Shown: positions 7,017 through 19,910 of the stretch, piece by piece
Layout: each line of letters begins with the position of its first letter
Numbering within the stretch: the stretch's first letter is position 1
IMG/VR virus record: IMGVR_UViG_3300017763_000212
Location: 1 to 23,116 of that record
Direction: 5' to 3' (one strand)
Length of the DNA stretch: 23,116 nucleotides
Origin: a virus
Notes under the pieces: model-generated
Told to the model about the DNA's origin: nothing
Databases searched by the model: none
The model's input: only the letters and a program-made list of their open reading frames with translations
Program-made: the position numbers and the translations under genes

Positions 7017-9722
7017 TCAGTTTGTTACGTTACTATATTCGATATCGTTAACCATAACTTGAATTGGAATATCCATCCAACTAGTGTCATATGTTATACT
7101 AGTATGTATACCAGCAGCGAAAGAGGAGTCAACAATCCTTGCTGCACCAGAAGTGTCACCAACGACTGGTTTTGGTATTTGATCCCAGTCTCCTAATAAT
7201 ACAGCAAGATCTCCTCCATCAACTTTACCGTCGTTATTTAGATCCGCCGACCCACCTGTCGCGTTGAATTGACCAAGAAGAAATGATAGATCTAACCCAT
7301 CAACTTTACCATCTTGATTAAAATCTGATCCCAAGTTCCCTTGAGAAAATTCTCCATTTAAAACTTCTACTTCAAGAGTATCAATTCCAATATTGTAATA
7401 TGGATCAAATGGTTCTATACCAGCAATGATATCACCTTGATTACCATATGCGGAAGGAGTGAAAGATATCACTCTTCCGATTGCTTTTGGTTGGTTTTGT
7501 TTTTCTTGTGTTACGATTTCTCCTACGGAGTAAGGCACACCATTTAAAGTTACTCCTCTAGTAATTTCGTATGAATAACCATCATTTGATGGATTGATAG
7601 TTGAGATATGACTTTCATCTGTTGGTTTGAGTGGGATATTAATAATATTACGAGAACCCGTCACACCGATTGCAGTAAGACCGAGGTGTGCGGGGTGACG
7701 ATATACAACCCAGTAATCTGCCGTTGCGGAGTCGGTTCCAACCACCTGAGTAATTTGACCACCAGAGAAACCACCGGATAGACTGGTTTCTGGGGGAGAA
7801 GTATATCCGCCGTAGTGTGTCGCCCCTGCTACTCGGATCCTCGCCCCACCATCACCATTGGATAACGATCCGTAATATTTGATTCCGGCAGGAAATGACG
7901 ATAAATCGTCACTATTTGCGAGGGATCTCCGATTACTATCTGCTGGGAAAAATCCCATTAATCCTACTGACTCGTCGTTACTGTCTACGGTGATGCCAAT
8001 ATATCCCGTTCCACCTAATGCTCCGCTGGTAATACTTGATGTTTCAAATTCTGCTAAACCATTAAAATATGCTGTTGTTTGTGCTATTGTCAACTGGTTC
8101 ACCGCCGCGGCACCGCCGTGTCCTGCAATTGCGTTAAATGGTATTGGATTGATTTTCGTAGCACCAGTTGCCCTTGCTGAAAAGTAAAAAACTATATCAG
8201 GATTGTGTGTTATTCCTAAGTCTGGTCTGGTGTGTGGAATTCCAAACCTACCAACATGCTCTCCGGCGAGTTGTGCTTGTCCACCAGCGGCCGGGACATG
8301 CGACGTATCTAGATCACATGTTAAAAATTCATCACTGGTGCTTCCGTCTTGTCCGTTATATCCATTAGGGTAAAAATCATAGTGAGTGATACCAGCATCG
8401 GTCGTGTATGTAAATCCTCTTGGGTCTAAAGTTGTTCCAAATGTGTGTGGAAGATAGTGACCAATTGTTGGTCTAAATCTAGTTCTAGAGTCAGATGTTA
8501 CTCCAGCGTCCCCAGACATAGAAACTTCATTGATATATTCTGCAAACATCAAACTGCCGGAGGGATGGACCAGTTTTCTTACCGTCTCTGCGAATTGTTG
8601 TAGACTTTTATTTACTCGAATAATGTAGGAGAAGTTTTGGTAAAAGAAACTATCTTGAATAAAGGTTCGACCACTTAGTTTACCACTGTCATCTTTATAT
8701 GAGTCAGGACCATCTGTAAGAACAACTTCACCCAATCCAGATAGACTCGCTCCTATACCAGATGAAGTTTCAAAAATAAAGTTAAGGTTTTCGTCAGACC
8801 GATACACCCCAAAGTTTTCTTTATAATTAAATCCTCGGATCTCACCAAAAGGTCCAATATTATTAATCTCTGCTTTTAGCAGTTTATTTTCAAAATCGTC
8901 ATTTACAGTTACAGTGTCGCCAAGTTCATATCCAGTTCCACCAGCATTTATTTTAAGTTGGTCTAAGGTTGGTAATAGTGGAACATTGTATGCTGCTGAA
9001 GTTAATCCTGATGTTATTATTTCCGCATCGCTCTCTGTTGTAAATGTTCCGGAAATGTCTTGAACACCAAGAGAGAAAAAGTCTACTCCACCTTCATGGA
9101 CATAACTGACTTCATCAATAAGAGCGGTTGCATATATTTCTCTGTTAAATGGATCTTTTTGAACTATAATACTATTTTCTATTGATTTTGCTTCATCAAT
9201 TGAGAATATAGGGGCAATTCTTATGAACTGTCTGTCGTCAAAAGTGCTTGTTGATAGTTTAAGAATTCTATCTTTTGGATAATCAACATCGATTGTTGTA
9301 TCGAAAAGTAATTTAAAAAGAAGATCAAAGGATGCTTTACTTCCCTTTGCCCTATACATGTAACCAACATTTTTGATAAGTGTTTTTTCGTTAACACCCT
9401 CTGCTAATTGGAATGGAAAATCTTGAATGTATGTGTTTCTAAAATACTCTAGAAATTTATCAATGGTGTCATCAACGTCATTGTGTGTAGTTAAACGAAC
9501 ACCTTCTGCTCTTGGGTTTCCGTGTTGCTCAGACCATTCGTAATATGCCTCGACGAATTGAACGAACGTCTCGTAATTTTCTAATACGAAATCAGGAAGT
9601 TGATCTAATAATTGAGTAGAAAATCTTTCATCAACCGAAGCATTGTACGGAAGTTGATCAAAGGTATATCCATCAATTCTTAGTGGTAGAAGAAGAGACC
9701 CACCGAAAACTTTTAAAGGCAT
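7017..9722 (-). CDS. 7: gp7-like baseplate wedge protein with dockerin-type repeat pair
   Basis: This 901-residue protein sits between gp6 and gp8, the position of gene 7 in T4. Its residues about 30-150 resemble a C-terminal part of T4 gp7. ENYETFVQFVEAYYEW parallels the NFEAFCEAYIQYL region, and YRAKGSKASFDLLFKLLFDTTIDV parallels YSTKGIEASYKFLFKVLYNEEVEI. A later KLVHPSG block parallels RFVHPVG. The long N-terminal region of T4 gp7 (1032 residues) therefore appears to be missing, while a different C-terminal half has been added. That half is glycine-rich and of unknown fold. It contains two calcium-loop repeats at residues 800-846 (DFNQDGKVDGLDLSFLLG and DLNNDGKVDGGDLAVLLG) typical of type I dockerin modules. 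gp7 in T4 joins gp6 and gp10 in each wedge. The start is an ATG with GGGAGA upstream. Assignment by position and partial similarity; alternative: a generic wedge structural protein. Confidence 0.75.
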   Translation of the reverse strand: MPLKVFGGSLLLPLRIDGYTFDQLPYNASVDERFSTQLLDQLPDFVLENYETFVQFVEAYYEWSEQHGNPRAEGVRLTTHNDVDDTIDKFLEYFRNTYIQDFPFQLAEGVNEKTLIKNVGYMYRAKGSKASFDLLFKLLFDTTIDVDYPKDRILKLSTSTFDDRQFIRIAPIFSIDEAKSIENSIIVQKDPFNREIYATALIDEVSYVHEGGVDFFSLGVQDISGTFTTESDAEIITSGLTSAAYNVPLLPTLDQLKINAGGTGYELGDTVTVNDDFENKLLKAEINNIGPFGEIRGFNYKENFGVYRSDENLNFIFETSSGIGASLSGLGEVVLTDGPDSYKDDSGKLSGRTFIQDSFFYQNFSYIIRVNKSLQQFAETVRKLVHPSGSLMFAEYINEVSMSGDAGVTSDSRTRFRPTIGHYLPHTFGTTLDPRGFTYTTDAGITHYDFYPNGYNGQDGSTSDEFLTCDLDTSHVPAAGGQAQLAGEHVGRFGIPHTRPDLGITHNPDIVFYFSARATGATKINPIPFNAIAGHGGAAAVNQLTIAQTTAYFNGLAEFETSSITSGALGGTGYIGITVDSNDESVGLMGFFPADSNRRSLANSDDLSSFPAGIKYYGSLSNGDGGARIRVAGATHYGGYTSPPETSLSGGFSGGQITQVVGTDSATADYWVVYRHPAHLGLTAIGVTGSRNIINIPLKPTDESHISTINPSNDGYSYEITRGVTLNGVPYSVGEIVTQEKQNQPKAIGRVISFTPSAYGNQGDIIAGIEPFDPYYNIGIDTLEVEVLNGEFSQGNLGSDFNQDGKVDGLDLSFLLGQFNATGGSADLNNDGKVDGGDLAVLLGDWDQIPKPVVGDTSGAARIVDSSFAAGIHTSITYDTSWMDIPIQVMVNDIEYSNVTN
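7185..7325 (-). repeat. Dockerin-like EF-hand loop pair inside the gp7-like gene
   Basis: The region encodes residues 800-846: two 20-residue units separated by seven residues. Each unit has the D-x-N-x-D-G-x-V-D-x-x-D-L calcium-binding loop followed by a hydrophobic LL-G segment. The two units are nearly identical through the loop in protein and also similar in DNA, as expected for an internal duplication. The pattern is that of type I dockerin. Calcium binding and a cohesin-type partner are inferences only. Confidence 0.85.
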
Positions 9723-9728
9723 TGCTTA

Positions 9729-9734
9729 TCTCCC
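9729..9734 (-). promoter_or_regulatory. Shine-Dalgarno of the gp7-like gene
   Basis: GGGAGA read on the minus strand lies six bases before the ATG at 9722, in the 19-base gap after the gp6 stop. It is one of the clearest ribosome sites in the window and fixes this start. Confidence 0.65.
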
Positions 9735-9741
9735 ATTACAA

Positions 9742-11727
9742 TCAATATCCCCCAAATCGTGGGGGCGTGATCGTCGCACTGGTATTATCGGGCGACAGCA
9801 CGACACTATCGTTTCTCCCACCACCCCCTGAACTGGAGTTACTTGTTGAACTGGAGTTTGAACTGCTTGTCGTGCTAGACATCTCCGACATTGACGATAG
9901 TGATGGTGTTGTTGTTGATACGTTCGTAGTGACTATTATAGCGGACGGGTCTTGTAAATAATCATTGATTAAAATCTTATCTTGAACGGAGACATATCGT
10001 TGGTTTCTTGCAATTGCAAATATCTTTATTTCTGGGTCGTCGGCAGGAGAGAGAATTTGAACTTGGTTTATTCTAATTATTCCGTTTCCATAATCAACTG
10101 TCCCAGCGTTTTCTAGAACAATTTGTTTAGTCTGTCCGATAGTTTGGCAAAATGAAAGACTTCCACTACCATTATCTTCAATAAAGACATCTTTTATGAT
10201 GCTGTCTGTTGGGTCTAGGTATCTAAAGGTGTTGGATGAGATAACACTCATATGACCGTCATGTGGATGGAATATTGGATTTCCATAATAAACAACGTAT
10301 GATACGTCTCGAACAGAAGTTGGTAATATTCTTTTTTCCATTGTAACTGCCACAGATGAAGAATCTATTGCAGAAGAAGTTGAATCTATATCTGCTAGTA
10401 GTTTTGATATAGAAAATGATTGATTAAACTTTCCTAGATTTGTGTCTATATTTGATTTGATATTAGATGTGATGGCAGAAGACAATGAGTCCGAAGAAAG
10501 TGTTGTTTTTGATGAATCGTAGATTGTGTTTACTACAAGTCTAATGTATGTGTAACTTGGATCAATGACAACGGGTGTTATAGAGAGAACTGCTTTATTT
10601 CTCAAGAAATCTTGAACTTGTTGTTTCAATACATTACTCACAAGAGTGCCAGTGCTTGGTTTGATTGCGACAAAAACACTACCAAATGTTGGTGGGGTTG
10701 CTTCTTCGCCACCAAAAACAAACACAGAATCAAATCCTGTAAAATTGCTCTCTACCAAGGCAGCATAATCATCTTTTGTTACTGCTCTATTCTGAGACGT
10801 AAATGCTCTGGGTGCTTTAAATCTAATCTGGTCAACTGTTTCTAGATCAGCACCACCAGATGCCACAGACTTTACTTCAACAGTATTTCCTGCGTTAAGG
10901 TATATAAAAGATCTCGCTGTAGAACTGTCACCATTTCCTGCTCCGTTGGCAGCGGTCCCCTTGGTGATTAAATATGTGATGGTTATTAGGTTTCCTGCTT
11001 CTGGTTTTTTCCCAACAACATCATCACCAAAATAAATTTGAAAATCACCAGAGGTGTTTTCTTCGATCCAGTATACATTTGACGTTGATAATATTTCTGT
11101 GAAATCTCCAGATCTGGACCATGTGTCTGTTATGCCAGTTGTGTCTGTTTGTGAATTTTGAACTCGGACAGTAACGGTTGAGATGTCCACATCTTTGTCA
11201 TTTATTTTATATTTTCTGTTGTTGTCTGCATCTGGAATAACGTAACTTACACTAGACAGAGTTCCTTCCTTGATAGGAAGATTGGTAATTGCAGGGGTAT
11301 CTGCGTCTGACCATGAGATCTCTGCTGACTCTGTGTTTACGAAAGTAAAAGATTTACCATCAAGAACTGTGGTGAATTGTGCGCCCGGAAGAAGAATATT
11401 TGATGTTGGTAATGTTGGAAAGGTAACATCTACACTCGCTGTTGGTGCGGTCTTTGAGTTTGGTGTGTAACCAAGACTCTTTGCAAGCGATACCACTGAT
11501 GATCTTTTAACAGCACTGTCCAAGAACATTTCGTTAGCGACGACGTTGTTGTAAAATCCTTGGTAGTATGTGTTGTACGCAAGAAGGTCGATAAGAACTG
11601 CCATACCAGAACCTTCAAAATCATAGTCCTTAAATTCTGTTTGACCCTTAAGAAAATTCTTTAGGTTTGTTTTGATATCTTCAAATTCTATAGAGTTAAC
11701 TGATAAGTTTTTTCTGTTTGTCGCCAT
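9742..11727 (-). CDS. 6: Baseplate wedge protein gp6
   Basis: This 661-residue protein is almost the same length as T4 gp6 (660). Its N-terminus (SVNSIEFEDIKTNLKNFLKG, then DYDFEGSGMAVLIDLLAYNTYYQGFYNNVVANEMFLDSA) is the characteristic gp6/J-like start, in which helices carry a conserved LLAYNTYY segment. A later FKAPRAFTSQNRAVTKDDY block (about residues 305-323) is also typical of the family. In T4, gp6 forms a ring of dimers that is the backbone joining the six wedges and rearranges during contraction. The gene overlaps the gp25 stop in a TAATG junction, and AGAGG lies upstream. The last 60 residues are unusual: a Ser/Thr-rich low-complexity run, a GGGG segment and a short PPRFGGY end. That tail is probably flexible and lies outside the conserved core. 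Confidence 0.93.
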   Translation of the reverse strand: MATNRKNLSVNSIEFEDIKTNLKNFLKGQTEFKDYDFEGSGMAVLIDLLAYNTYYQGFYNNVVANEMFLDSAVKRSSVVSLAKSLGYTPNSKTAPTASVDVTFPTLPTSNILLPGAQFTTVLDGKSFTFVNTESAEISWSDADTPAITNLPIKEGTLSSVSYVIPDADNNRKYKINDKDVDISTVTVRVQNSQTDTTGITDTWSRSGDFTEILSTSNVYWIEENTSGDFQIYFGDDVVGKKPEAGNLITITYLITKGTAANGAGNGDSSTARSFIYLNAGNTVEVKSVASGGADLETVDQIRFKAPRAFTSQNRAVTKDDYAALVESNFTGFDSVFVFGGEEATPPTFGSVFVAIKPSTGTLVSNVLKQQVQDFLRNKAVLSITPVVIDPSYTYIRLVVNTIYDSSKTTLSSDSLSSAITSNIKSNIDTNLGKFNQSFSISKLLADIDSTSSAIDSSSVAVTMEKRILPTSVRDVSYVVYYGNPIFHPHDGHMSVISSNTFRYLDPTDSIIKDVFIEDNGSGSLSFCQTIGQTKQIVLENAGTVDYGNGIIRINQVQILSPADDPEIKIFAIARNQRYVSVQDKILINDYLQDPSAIIVTTNVSTTTPSLSSMSEMSSTTSSSNSSSTSNSSSGGGGRNDSVVLSPDNTSATITPPRFGGY

Positions 11728-12107
11728 TACCTTAACCTCTTAAGTGTTATTGGAACTAGTGTAGTTCTTGTATCTCCGGTCATTCTAAATCCTACGGTCA
11801 CTTCAAATTCGTTTCTGTCTATTTGTACCACAACATCAACTTTGAGTATTTGTATTCTTGGTTCAAAATTTCTTAGAACATTTCTAATTCTTGCTTCAAG
11901 TTCACTTGCAATAATTGGTGATGCTGGTTCAAACAAAAGTCCTCGGATAGAGGAACCTAGTGTTGGATTAAAAGGTCTTTCGCCTGCATCTGTTAGAATT
12001 AAATTCTTCACCGCCGCCTTGATCGAATCGGCATCTTGAAGAATAGACACATCGTTCGTGACGGGGTTTCTTGAAAAGTTTAAATCTATATCGCTATATT
12101 TTGCCAT
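11727..12107 (-). CDS. 25: Baseplate wedge protein gp25
   Basis: This 126-residue protein matches gp25 in length (T4: 132) and sequence: DIDLNFSRNPVTNDVSIL at the start, then ILTDAGERPFNPTLGSSIRGLLFEP and a C-terminal beta-rich GFRMTGDTRTTLVPITLKR. The GxxxFxPxxGSxxxxLLFEP core is the family hallmark and is shared with type VI secretion TssE and other contractile-tail sheath initiators. gp25 sits in the inner baseplate with gp6 and gp53 and helps start sheath assembly. It is preceded by only a weak ribosome site 17 bases after the stop of the 275-residue protein, and its own stop overlaps the gp6 start. Confidence 0.95.
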   Translation of the reverse strand: MAKYSDIDLNFSRNPVTNDVSILQDADSIKAAVKNLILTDAGERPFNPTLGSSIRGLLFEPASPIIASELEARIRNVLRNFEPRIQILKVDVVVQIDRNEFEVTVGFRMTGDTRTTLVPITLKRLR

Positions 12108-12124
12108 GTCTTAGTATCTATGCT

Positions 12125-12952
12125 TTATAAACCAGCAATACCTTTAAAATCTGGACTACCTATTTTTCCTAATAGACGAGTACCGAAACAGGGTTCATCC
12201 AACATGGATAAAACACTAAGTCCTGTCGTTTGTTTTGCTATGAAATCAAGTGCTGCCTCAAATTGTAAGTTGTCGTCATTTATCAGAGAGGTAACACTTG
12301 ATTGAAAATCGAGAACACTTGCCCCAAGTCCCGCGAGATCTTCAAGAGATTCATCTCCTCCGGTTGGGAAATTTGTTAAAAAGTTACCAACGTCACCTTC
12401 GACAAGGGATTGCATTGATCTCATCAGATCGTCGCCCGGACCAAATAAACTATTAAAGATAGGAGAGTAGTGATCTTCTGCCGCCTGAGCGGGATCCCTT
12501 AATGTTTCTTTTAGTGTGTTGAACTGTGATGCGACAGAGTGAAGACCACCAAGACCGGGATATTCGCCTTGAATGCCACCGGGACCATATGTATCAGAAC
12601 CAAACGCATCTGCGATACTCACACCACTAAGTCGGTCGCTATGAATTCTAAACTGATCAGTTGATGCATTTAATGTGTTTAACTTCCCCGTAAGATATCC
12701 AAAAGTTGTCGTTTCGTTTCCATCTTCATCTATGAAGGAAATTCCGGCACCAGAACCACCTAAATTGTTGATCTGTCCGAGTGCATCTCCAATCGCTCCT
12801 TGTACCCCACTCATTGCGTCTTCAATTGGATTTTGAAATGCACCATCTTCAGAACCAACCAATTCCATGATTGCTTTTTCAGCGGTCGATAAATCGAGTG
12901 ACGGAATGTCGCACCCTGTAACGTCTAGTAGTGGTCTTGTAAAAACTGGCAT
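12125..12952 (-). CDS. Unrecognised structural protein between PAAR and gp25
   Basis: This 275-residue protein is not one I recognise. It starts MPVFTRPLLDVTGCDIPSLD and contains Gly/Ala-rich amphipathic stretches (AMSGVQGAIGDALGQINNLGG, about 46-66), a GPGGIQGEYPGLGGLHSVASQF segment, and alternating helical segments towards the C-terminus. The end reads DEPCFGTRLLGKIGSPDFKGIAGL, with a CFG and a GSPDFK motif. It has no signal peptide and no clear membrane helix. The strong AGGAGA ribosome site upstream and its place between the spike tip and gp25 make a virion or baseplate-assembly role likely. Candidates are a hub accessory protein or an assembly factor such as T4 gp26, gp28 or gp51, none of which I can match by sequence. 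Confidence 0.8.
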   Translation of the reverse strand: MPVFTRPLLDVTGCDIPSLDLSTAEKAIMELVGSEDGAFQNPIEDAMSGVQGAIGDALGQINNLGGSGAGISFIDEDGNETTTFGYLTGKLNTLNASTDQFRIHSDRLSGVSIADAFGSDTYGPGGIQGEYPGLGGLHSVASQFNTLKETLRDPAQAAEDHYSPIFNSLFGPGDDLMRSMQSLVEGDVGNFLTNFPTGGDESLEDLAGLGASVLDFQSSVTSLINDDNLQFEAALDFIAKQTTGLSVLSMLDEPCFGTRLLGKIGSPDFKGIAGL

Positions 12953-12954
12953 AT

Positions 12955-13221
12955 TTAATCTCCTGTAACAGAACTTGCTGCTGATGTTATTCTATGTACT
13001 CCGCACCCTGCTTGGTCTCCTAGTCGGGCGAGTGGTTTTCCTTCAACGAAAACACTATTTGAACCTGTAACAATATTCACGGTATGAATGTGATCTCCAT
13101 ATGGATGGGGTGAAACCATGCTACCAATATGTGCGGCAGGCATCCCTTCTATAAAAACAGAATTTGCTCCTGTAACTATTTGACCAGCACATTGATCACC
13201 TACCCTTGCTGCTGGTTTCAT
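12955..13221 (-). CDS. PAAR-repeat spike-tip protein (gp5.4-like)
   Basis: This 88-residue protein is a PAAR protein. It opens MKPAARVGD and has two near-identical units, IVTGANSVFIEGMPAAHIG (15-33) and IVTGSNSVFVEGKPLARLG (50-68), spaced 35 residues apart. Candidate metal ligands are His39, His44, His46, Cys73 and His76, which fits the His/Cys zinc site near the cone tip known in this family. PAAR proteins cap the spike trimer of contractile machines (T4 gp5.4, type VI secretion) and sharpen its point for membrane piercing. Length is typical (T4 gp5.4 is 97 residues). Its ATG overlaps the stop of the beta-helix gene as ATGA. It is separated from its expected partner gp5 by two genes, which is unusual. 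Confidence 0.95.
   Translation of the reverse strand: MKPAARVGDQCAGQIVTGANSVFIEGMPAAHIGSMVSPHPYGDHIHTVNIVTGSNSVFVEGKPLARLGDQAGCGVHRITSAASSVTGD
12959..12964 (-). promoter_or_regulatory. Strong Shine-Dalgarno before the 275-residue protein
   Basis: AGGAGA on the minus strand lies six bases before the ATG at 12952 and falls within the last codons of the PAAR gene. It is the best ribosome site in the window and suggests this protein is made efficiently and partly independently of its upstream neighbour. Confidence 0.7.
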
Positions 13222-14365
13222 GACACACTCGCAAATTCATAATCTTCGTTCTGAAGTCCGCCAAGATTTGAAGTTCCATATAACTTGTATAGGGGGGAGT
13301 CTCGACGTATTCTGAAATCTAAGTTAGCAAGGTCAACAAAGTCCGCAGATGTAACTGTGATGACATCAATCATGTCCTCGTATGAATCCATGTTATTGAA
13401 GTTGCCTGATGAGTTAGATCCCATCGCCATTATCTGTGGACCGTTTTGTCGAGAGTCGTTCGCGGCAACATTCATACCATATGCACCCGCACCGTAGATA
13501 ATAGTATTATGTGGTCCGGGCATATAATGATTCGATTGTGAGTCGCCGTCGATTGACGTATTATTAAACCCATCACCACCCACATTTACTATGGTGCAGT
13601 TAGTGGGTCCGGGTATACTTGTTCTATCGTTTGTAGTAGTACAAATATACCCATGTCCATGAACTCTAGTAATTATACAATTCATCATACTACCATTACC
13701 AGAAGTGACTGTATATCCATCTCCGTCACCCCCTGATCCCGAAGTCGAGGGACCGATGACTCGGCAATGGTTGAAGTGGGTGTTTCTAGCATCGACAATT
13801 CTGTCGTAGATATCCCCAACAGATTCAAACACACATGTGTGAAAGTATGTGTTAGAGCAAACCATAACTTCAGCATTAGTGCCTTGACAATTTGCCTTGA
13901 AGTTGCATCCTACCCAACCTTGTGAATCGTTCACTGAAGTAGTCGAATCTACTATTGCACTCTTATTGTAACTTGAATTGGTATTCTCAAAGGACAAACA
14001 CTTATAGAAAGTGTTTTCGTCTTGGGTGATCATTTCTTCATTGGCACTCATGACAAAAAGAGGGTAATCTGTCAAGTCTAATCGAAGTCCTGTTTCGTCA
14101 AACTTAGGACGAAGAATAGTTCCATCCGACTTAGCACCAACCCATTGATTTGGTGTATCAATAGCAGCAGCAGAACCAGTGATTACCAAATTGGTTGTGC
14201 AGGCGTATGTTCCTGTAAGGAAAATAAATCTCTTGTTGGCACGATCAATTCCCTCCATGTCGGTTGACCAATCACCGCTGTCAATTGCCTGTAAAGCATT
14301 TGCAACAGAACTACCGTCCTTGCTTCCTGCTCCTGCGGGTGAAATGAATACGTCAGTTAATGCCA

Positions 14366-14366
<1 letters not shown>
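13218..14366 (-). CDS. Right-handed parallel beta-helix protein (tailspike-like)
   Basis: The 382-residue protein begins MALTDVFISPAGAGSKDGSSVANALQA, the usual opening of pectate-lyase-fold proteins in which a DVFVSP-like strand is followed by a G-rich, DGSS-type turn. From about residue 120 to 310 it has regularly spaced short strands of the kind FxxCxF, HCRVIG, NCIITRVHGHGY, NCTIVNVGGDGF and NTIIYGAGAYGM, which is the coil pattern of a right-handed beta-helix. The C-terminus LDFRIRRDSPLYKLYGTSNLGG resembles the closing DFRL-x-x-SP-x-x-x-xG motif of such proteins. Several Cys and Asn residues sit at similar positions in successive coils. It may be a spike or receptor-binding protein; catalytic residues for glycan cleavage cannot be assigned. 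The start overlaps the fibre stop (TAATG), and the end overlaps the PAAR start. Confidence 0.8.
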
Positions 14367-19003
<4,637 letters not shown>

Positions 19004-19004
19004 A

Positions 19005-19910
19005 TCAATTTAACCTAATCGAATTTCCTTGTACTGTTACATTTGAACCTGCGGTTATTTTCACTTCTCCGCCCGCGTTCATTGTTAGATCACCACCGAC
19101 AATTTTTTCCATATCACCATCAACTTGTAGGGTACAGTCCCCCTTCGAGTAGATTGATGCATCACCATCAACTGTTATGTTTAATTTTCCTTTGACATGT
19201 AAATTGTTATCTTTTAAAACTGCCTCGTATTTGTCACCGACAATTTTTATAACCTGCTTGCCGTCCGGGTGTATTTCCTCAAACGTACCCGACCTATGAT
19301 ATTTATGCAGTCTTTCTGCACCCGGAGTATCGTCAACTTCTTGGATATGTCCGGACTCGGATTGTTTTACATGGTTGAAAGGGTACTGTGCGTTGAATGG
19401 CGTTTCTGGTTCTTCGACCTCTGATCCACCACCAACTCCACCGGCAAGAGTCATCTTGTCAATGTCTCCTTTTTTCTTTTCTACGACAGTTCCTTCTTCG
19501 ACTCCCCGAGCAACTTTGTTTGTATCGGGTTCATTAAGTAAACTTTCAATTGGATAAAATCCTGATGGATCACTGAACCCCTCATTTGGATTTGCTTTTT
19601 GTATGGGGACACCGCCAAGTGTTCCAAGAATCATTGGTTCTTGTGCAGAGTCGCCGTCACGGAAGAAACCAAACACCCATGTACCCTCGACGGGACCGAC
19701 TGGTGTCTCTCCGATCCCACTCATTGCAGCAGATGTAATTGGTTGAATAGGATATGCCCACGGAAGATCTTCGCTTGGGAGTTCTTGTTTATTCTCGGTA
19801 TGAAAACCTAAACATCGAACTTGAACTCTACCAAGCATCTCGGGATCATTTCTATTTTCAACGACACCCTGAAACCACACAAACCCATTTTTGCCTGCAA
19901 AAAATTCCAT
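19005..19910 (-). CDS. 5: gp5-like baseplate hub spike without lysozyme domain
   Basis: This 301-residue protein opens with an OB-fold domain: FVWFQGVVENRNDPEMLGRVQVRCLGFHT, then EDLPWAYPIQPI, followed by GPVEGTWVFGFFRDGDSAQEPMILGTLGG. This is the N-terminal pattern of T4 gp5 and VgrG-type spikes. The C-terminus from about residue 200 (HKYHRSGTFEEIHPDGKQV, then KGKLNITVDGDASIYSKGD, GGDLTMNAGGEVKITAGSN) is the repetitive triple-stranded beta-helix. T4 gp5 is 575 residues and has a lysozyme domain between these parts. Here only a short linker lies there, so this form cannot digest peptidoglycan that way. Acts as a trimer on the gp27 hub, carrying the PAAR tip. The ATG overlaps the gp27 stop (TAATG) and has a GGAGA ribosome site. 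Confidence 0.92.
   Translation of the reverse strand: MEFFAGKNGFVWFQGVVENRNDPEMLGRVQVRCLGFHTENKQELPSEDLPWAYPIQPITSAAMSGIGETPVGPVEGTWVFGFFRDGDSAQEPMILGTLGGVPIQKANPNEGFSDPSGFYPIESLLNEPDTNKVARGVEEGTVVEKKKGDIDKMTLAGGVGGGSEVEEPETPFNAQYPFNHVKQSESGHIQEVDDTPGAERLHKYHRSGTFEEIHPDGKQVIKIVGDKYEAVLKDNNLHVKGKLNITVDGDASIYSKGDCTLQVDGDMEKIVGGDLTMNAGGEVKITAGSNVTVQGNSIRLN

Noticed and set aside
7185-7325. Reading the dockerin pair as evidence of a bacterial cellulosome gene
   Set aside because: The host protein is a phage wedge component by position and N-terminal similarity, and no cohesin, cellulase or signal peptide is present.
19296-19303. CATAAATA-like sequence on the minus strand inside gp5
   Set aside because: One mismatch to the late consensus, and about 300 bases from the nearest downstream start; not enough to call a promoter.
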